In this document: piece after piece, positions 59,826 to 64,000 of the stretch
Layout: each line of letters opens with the position of its first letter
How positions within the stretch are numbered: the stretch's first letter is position 1
Assembly: GCA_964017155.1 (NCBI GenBank)
Contig: OZ024861.1
Span: 13,113,912 to 13,177,911 of the forward strand
Origin: Oasisia sp. SBJ-2009
Lineage: Eukaryota > Annelida > Polychaeta > Sabellida > Siboglinidae
DNA: 64,000 nt
Direction: 5' to 3'
The notes under the pieces: model-generated
What the model was told of the DNA's origin: nothing
The model's database searches: none
What the model saw: the letters and a program-made list of their open reading frames with translations, nothing else
Translations under genes and position numbers: made by a program

Positions 59826-60444
59826 CTCGCTCTCTCTCCCCTTTGGCTCTCGCTCTCGCTCTCGCTCTCGCTCTCGCTCTCGCTCTCGCTCTCTCTCTCT
59901 CTCTCTCTCGCTCTCTCTCTCTCTCCACCCTTTCTCGCTCTCTCTCTCTCTCCCTCACTCACTGTCTCTCTCCCATTCTCGCTCTTTCTCCCTCTCGCTC
60001 TCTCCACCTCCCCCTTGCTCTCTCTCCCCCTCTCGCTCTCTCTTCTTTCGCTTTCTCTCTCACTCTCGGTCTCGCTTCCCTTCTCGTTGTCTCTCTCCCT
60101 TTCTCGTTCTCTTCTGCCCCCTCTCGCTCTCTCCCCTTTTGCTCTCTGTCTCTCTCTCTCTCTCCCTCTCATTCTCCACCCTCTCGCTCTCCCACTCGTT
60201 CTCCCCCCCCCGCTCGCTCTCTCCTCCTCTTGCTTTCTACACCCCTGTCGCTCTGTCTTGCTCTCTCTCCCCTCGCTCTCTCTCTCTCTCCCCCTTTCGC
60301 TCTCTCTCCCCTCTTGCTCTCTCTCCCCTCTTGCTCTATCTGCCCGCTTGCTCTCTCTCCCCCTCTCCCTCTCTCCCCCCTCTCGCTCTCTCTCCCCTCT
60401 CTCTCTCTCTCTCTCTATCTGCCCCTCTCGCTCTCTCCCCCCTC
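59826..60444. repeat. CT-rich low-complexity tract
   Basis: About 620 bp of CTCTCT, GCTCTC, CCCCTCTCGCTC and related words, almost all pyrimidine on the plus strand. The 186-246-codon frames are compositional. Confidence 0.95.
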
Positions 60445-60477
60445 AGATATTGTCATGTGATAAGCGTATGTTCGTGT

Positions 60478-60527
60478 GCATGTGCGTGTGCGTGCGCGTG
60501 CGCGTGCGCGTGCGCGTGCGCGTGTGT
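60478..60527. repeat. (GTGCGC)n short array
   Basis: About six GTGCGC units flanked by GTGTGC. The sequence alternates purine and pyrimidine and is CpG-rich. Confidence 0.92.
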
Positions 60528-60763
60528 GTAATCAGAATTGGAATCGAAATTGCAATGCTGGAATCTGTTGTTTGATCCCACAGCTAACGTTTTATTTTGG
60601 CATTTCGTGAATACAGAGAAAACAAACATACAAATAAAATTATTTACGGAGAATAACCAGGAATTCTCCACTAAAGTTACTCCATACTAGAACTCCCATG
60701 CAACTTATGTATAAGTCCTTGTTGCTTTTGCCAAAAGTAACAAGCACATTTAAGCTCATTAAA
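60528..60763. other. Intergenic DNA, nothing recognised
   Basis: No feature recognised. Confidence 0.3.
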
Positions 60764-61165
60764 CAAAAGTTGGCATTATAATTAATCGCCGGGTCTTTGG
60801 TTTCACCTTATATTAGGCAAAATAAATAATGTTACTGTTGCATCCTGGGTAAATCTACCACTTCTAGTTTTTAAAAGAAAGTGTATGTAGAATATGAACA
60901 ATATCTACAATATTTTTAATCAAAAATTTGCTGGAATCGGAATCGCCATAGTTGTATGATGTTGTATCATTAAACAATTATGGCAGTATAATTAATCACC
61001 GGGTCTTTGGTTTTACTTTATTAGGCAAAATACAAGTTGTTACTGTTGCATTCTGAGTTAAACTATCACTTTACCTGTTAAAAGAAAGTGTCTGTAGAAT
61101 ATGTACAACATCTATAATAGTTTAATAAAAAAAATTGCTGGAATCGGAATCACCATAGTTATATG
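60764..61165. repeat. Tandem duplication, about 211-bp period
   Basis: Two diverged copies in direct orientation share GGGTCTTTGGTTT (60790 and 61001), TTAGGCAAAATA, GTTACTGTTGCAT, TTAAAAGAAAGTGT and GCTGGAATCGGAATC. It may be a dispersed element inserted twice or a local duplication. Confidence 0.88.
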
Positions 61166-61167
61166 AT

Positions 61168-61900
61168 GGAATCTTCTTCTTCGCCTTTTCCCACTAGGTG
61201 GGGTCAGCGGCCCGAATTCTTGATTTCCAGAATGTTCTGTCCTGGGCATCCTCCGGGGTGATTCGCAGTTCCTGTATGTACCTTCGGACGCAATCCACCC
61301 ATATCCCTCTTGGTCTCCCTACTGGTATTTTTCCTGGCACTATCATATCAATAATTGCTCTCACTTCATTGTTTTCTTCCATTCTCTGCATGTGTCCATA
61401 CCAGCGTAGTCTCATTTCTCTGACTTTCTCTTTGATGCTATTCACTCCAAGCTCCTTTCTGGTGTCCACACTCTTTACTTTGTCTCTCAGTGTTACACTT
61501 TTAATTCTTCTCAACATCCTCATCTCTGTTTTTTAGAGAATCTGTTCCTCCTTCTTTCCAAATGTACTAGTCTAATGACAGTCATGTATAGGGTTTGACC
61601 TTTAATTTCCTTGGCATTTTCTTGTCACTGATAACTCAGGATGTGTCTCTCCTTGCCCCACGCTGCACTAACTCGTGGTCTTACTGCTTCCTCTGATCCT
61701 CCTTCTTCACTGATGGTGACACATAACTATTTGAATTGATTCACCTGTCTGAGGCTCGTGCCTTGGCTGTCTTTGATGTTTGCTTTTGTTCCTCTCCTGC
61801 TACTGACCATCACTTCCGTTTTCCCGGTGTTGACTTTTAATCCCTTGCTCTCCATCTCAATCTGCCAACCAAAGCAACACCTCTGCATCTCCTTCTCTAC
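61168..61900 (-). mobile_element. RTE-like LINE, post-RT ORF and 3-prime tail
   Basis: The minus strand encodes WQIEMESKGLKVNTGKTEVM near 61860, then degenerate sequence. An intact 109-codon frame follows (61523-61194): MRMLRRIKSVTLRDKVKSVD, MRLRWYGHMQRMEENNEV and GKIPVGRPRGIWVDCVRRYI. It ends CCACCTAGTGGGAAAAGGCG and a short GAA run, as RTE-like tails do. It belongs to the same family as 462-1085. Confidence 0.85.
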
Positions 61901-61905
61901 TCCCA

Positions 61906-62136
61906 GAGAAGCTAGTGAGGCTAGTAGAAGCTACATACCATGGAGCATCAGCAGTAGTGAGAACCACGCATGGCAGAACTGACAAGTTCCCCATCAAAGT
62001 TAGCCTACACCAGGGATCAGGGCTAAGCCCATTCTTCTTTATCGTAGTTCTAGATGTCATCAGCGAAGAGTTCAGACGCGGGCTACCATCTGAACTGCTG
62101 CTTGCTGACAATCTGGCAGTAGTAACAGATCGTTAA
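61906..62136 (+). mobile_element. RTE-like LINE, RT palm fragment, inverted relative to its neighbour
   Basis: The plus strand reads EKLVRLVEATYHGASAVVRT, THGRTDKFPIKVSLHQGSGL, SPFFFIVVLDVISEEFRRGL and LLLADNLAVVTDR, then a stop. LADN stands where the catalytic YADD should be, so it is inactive. It is nearly identical in protein terms to the block at about 480-610 and abuts the inverted downstream half at about 61900. Confidence 0.85.
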
Positions 62137-62606
62137 ACACAAGTATTAGCCGCCGATACATTGACAACCACTATAATAAACGCTTAAAATGCATGATTTC
62201 CGTGACCATTCTTAGCGGCAAAGTGTCACATTGTTTCTGCTTGTAAGTATCCTTCGGAAAATATAGCTATTTGGGGCTATTTGGGAAATTACAACCAAAA
62301 CAAAATCCAATCTTTTAACATGGAAAAAATGGACTTCATCCCCCCCCCCCCCCCCCAAGAGACCCCAACCTCGGTTTCGAGCGTGCGACTGACATGGCCT
62401 ACATTCATTGTTATATTATATTAAAGCCCGGATACATACTATTATACGAAGCCATCAGCACCGTTTAGTCACCTTACGTTTTAATAACAACATTCAATAT
62501 GTTCATAATCTTTCACCATTTAAACCTAAATTATACATTTTTTCTGTTTATTCTATGTATGCATTTTAATAGCTTTCCTTTGCTTCTGTACCATGCATGC
62601 AACAGG
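62137..62606. other. Intergenic DNA with poly-C run
   Basis: A 17-base C run lies at 62340-62356. Nothing else was recognised. Confidence 0.35.
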
Positions 62607-62608
62607 TA

Positions 62609-63008
62609 GGGGAGATCGGGGCTAGTTGTAACAAAAATAACATATTTTAGGATTGCGGGTAGGTTTCTTAACAGGTCGAAACTTTTGTCTTGTCAAAGGT
62701 TCCCCACATATCTCCCGAAGGTAGCTGGTGCATAATGAAATGCCTGGCTTATTACATATTTGTGGCATAAGGAGTTATATGAGGTATCCTGTTGTTACAA
62801 GTTTGACAAGTTACCCCGATACGGTACTACCTCTTTTCTTTTAAAATGTCATATCTTTATGGCGTCTCGACGGATAAACGTGACATCACAGATTGCTAAA
62901 ATCTATTGATGAACATGCTGTCGTCTTGCAGAATAATTTGAATTAGTGGTTTTGTCTACAATCCCTCTGTTACAACTTACCCGCGTTACAACTAGCCCCG
63001 GTCTCCCC
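62609..63008. mobile_element. 400-bp MITE with TA target-site duplication
   Basis: The left end GGGGAGATCGGGGCTAGTTG plus TAAC is matched in inverse by the right end GTTACAACTAGCCCCGGTCTCCCC, with one mismatch in about 24 bp. TA flanks both sides (62607-62608 and 63009-63010). A second GTTACAACTTACCC lies just inside the right end. It has no coding capacity. A TA duplication suits Tc1/mariner-like or related elements, but the superfamily is not decided by the ends alone. Confidence 0.88.
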
Positions 63009-63010
63009 TA

Positions 63011-63596
63011 TGTGTTCACGAAGGCAGCGTCTATACGACACGCGACAAATTTAGAATTAGGGTCCACTTATATCACCGAACACACTAACACCGGCTCCTA
63101 CTTGTTATGTCCAGCACATTCGCGGAAAAGCCACGACTACAGAGCTGTTGACCACAGCCGCCCACGCGCTAGAACCGTCCGTCTGAACCGGACAGTGCTA
63201 GCCACCTCGGTGCGTGCTCTACCGGCGCCTAGACCTCTCGCCGGCAGCTAATCGCAGTTGCCCGCCAGTTAATCACCCATACTTCGGCGACGATGCTCAA
63301 AGACCCGTGAACGCGCGTTTGAAGATCGGCCACGCGTCCATGCGACATTAGCAGACTCCGGATAGGGAGCCTACCTGGATTCGTTGCGATCCATTAATAA
63401 GATCGGTCCGTGAGCGTTCGTGCGCACTTCAATAGAAGCGCCGGGTCCGACGCTGGCTCGATGCCGTTCATTTGCCGCCAGTTAACGGACGCTCCGGATT
63501 TACATAAAACCCGTGCCGTCTGCTACCTTCAAACTCTCGCAAATTAAGCCTAATGTTCTACAAGGTTTCTTGCCAATTCGTTCTAGCAAAGATGTT
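63011..63596. other. CpG-rich intergenic segment
   Basis: CpG-rich with TTAATC/ATTAATAAG words. The frame at 62946-63251 crosses the MITE end and is not a gene. Confidence 0.35.
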
Positions 63597-63644
63597 CTTA
63601 CGATGTGGTGATTTTGCACTTACGATGTGATGATTTTGCACTTA
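63597..63644. repeat. 22-bp tandem duplication
   Basis: TTACGATGTGGTGATTTTGC plus AC occurs twice, with one base difference. Confidence 0.9.
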
Positions 63645-64000
63645 GAAATTAAGAGCCTAGCGGAGAACTAATTAAGATAAATTGCCCGTTCTTTTGAGCT
63701 TTTATATAATGAAAAGTACTATAGAGTATGTTCTAAAACCAATATATTTTAAACCGATAATTATCTTTAAAGGGTCTTCCATTGCCTATATAATTAACTT
63801 ATATCTGTCAATAGAAATAATTAAGCAAATACAAAAGTTGAATATTATTGCAACTACACGCAACGTTTACATCCATTCAGTTGTCAACACTGATGCGGAA
63901 CACATGTTGCTTCCGTGCATTCGGTTATATTTTGTTGAAATTCTTACCTTTTTCTTTAACACAAAAACGTAAGGCAAAGTTTTTTTTAAAGTGACAACTA
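63645..64000. other. Right-edge AT-rich DNA
   Basis: No gene recognised. The 96-codon frame at 63682-63972 is Ile/Asn/Tyr-rich in AT-rich DNA and matches no family I know. Confidence 0.3.

Noticed and set aside
59791..60575. 246-codon Ser-Leu and Arg-Glu frames
   Set aside because: Low-complexity CT-rich tract with no domain.
61194..61523. Intact 109-codon frame as a host gene
   Set aside because: The YGHM, GRPRG and W-x-DC-V-R blocks and the flanking tail identify it as the end of a LINE ORF.

Overview
The window is metazoan nuclear DNA. It has spliced exons with GT-AG introns, many non-LTR retrotransposon pieces, tRNA-derived SINEs, DNA transposons with intact target-site duplications, and a very large load of micro- and minisatellites. 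The mix of LINE and SINE types fits a lophotrochozoan, perhaps a mollusc, but that placement is inference. Nothing prokaryotic, viral, CRISPR-like or operon-like was seen.

One host gene can be reconstructed with confidence: UTP11, the U3 snoRNA-associated SSU-processome protein, on the minus strand. Eight coding exons run from a start codon at 52226 to a stop at 21684. All junctions are GT-AG, all phases agree, and they join to 252 codons plus stop, almost exactly the family length. The gene covers 30.5 kb for 759 coding bases. Its introns hold about 8 kb of tandem arrays: a 2.9 kb satellite of 49/56-bp units, a 1.8 kb purine/pyrimidine array, a 1.3 kb 27-bp array and several smaller ones. 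They also hold SINE and LINE fragments. A 200-N assembly gap begins 74 bp upstream of the ATG, so the promoter is mostly missing. What lies to the right of 52500 may not truly adjoin the gene.

Layout. 1-21.4 kb: intergenic, with a LINE RT relic at the left edge, a complete non-autonomous hAT-like element (8309-9580), SINEs, microsatellites, 58-, 31- and 17-bp minisatellites and several CpG-rich stretches. 20.45-21.38 kb: a graded CA/CAGA array just beyond the UTP11 poly(A) signal. 21.7-52.2 kb: UTP11 and its repeat-filled introns. 52.3-64 kb: intergenic, with the gap, TA/CATA arrays, CR1-like and RTE-like LINE relics, a CT-rich tract, a 400-bp TA-flanked MITE (62609-63008) and CpG-rich segments.

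Nearly all long open frames in the window are translations of tandem repeats and are not genes. One unrecognised candidate exon (35999-36140, plus strand) and one unexplained 170-codon frame (24814-25326) are recorded at low confidence. No novel multi-gene system was found. The unusual material is the repeat architecture: a dispersed family marked by the word GTAGCTATAACGGGA, a perfect 26-bp hairpin, a dimeric higher-order satellite inside an intron, and arrays whose unit length changes along their length.
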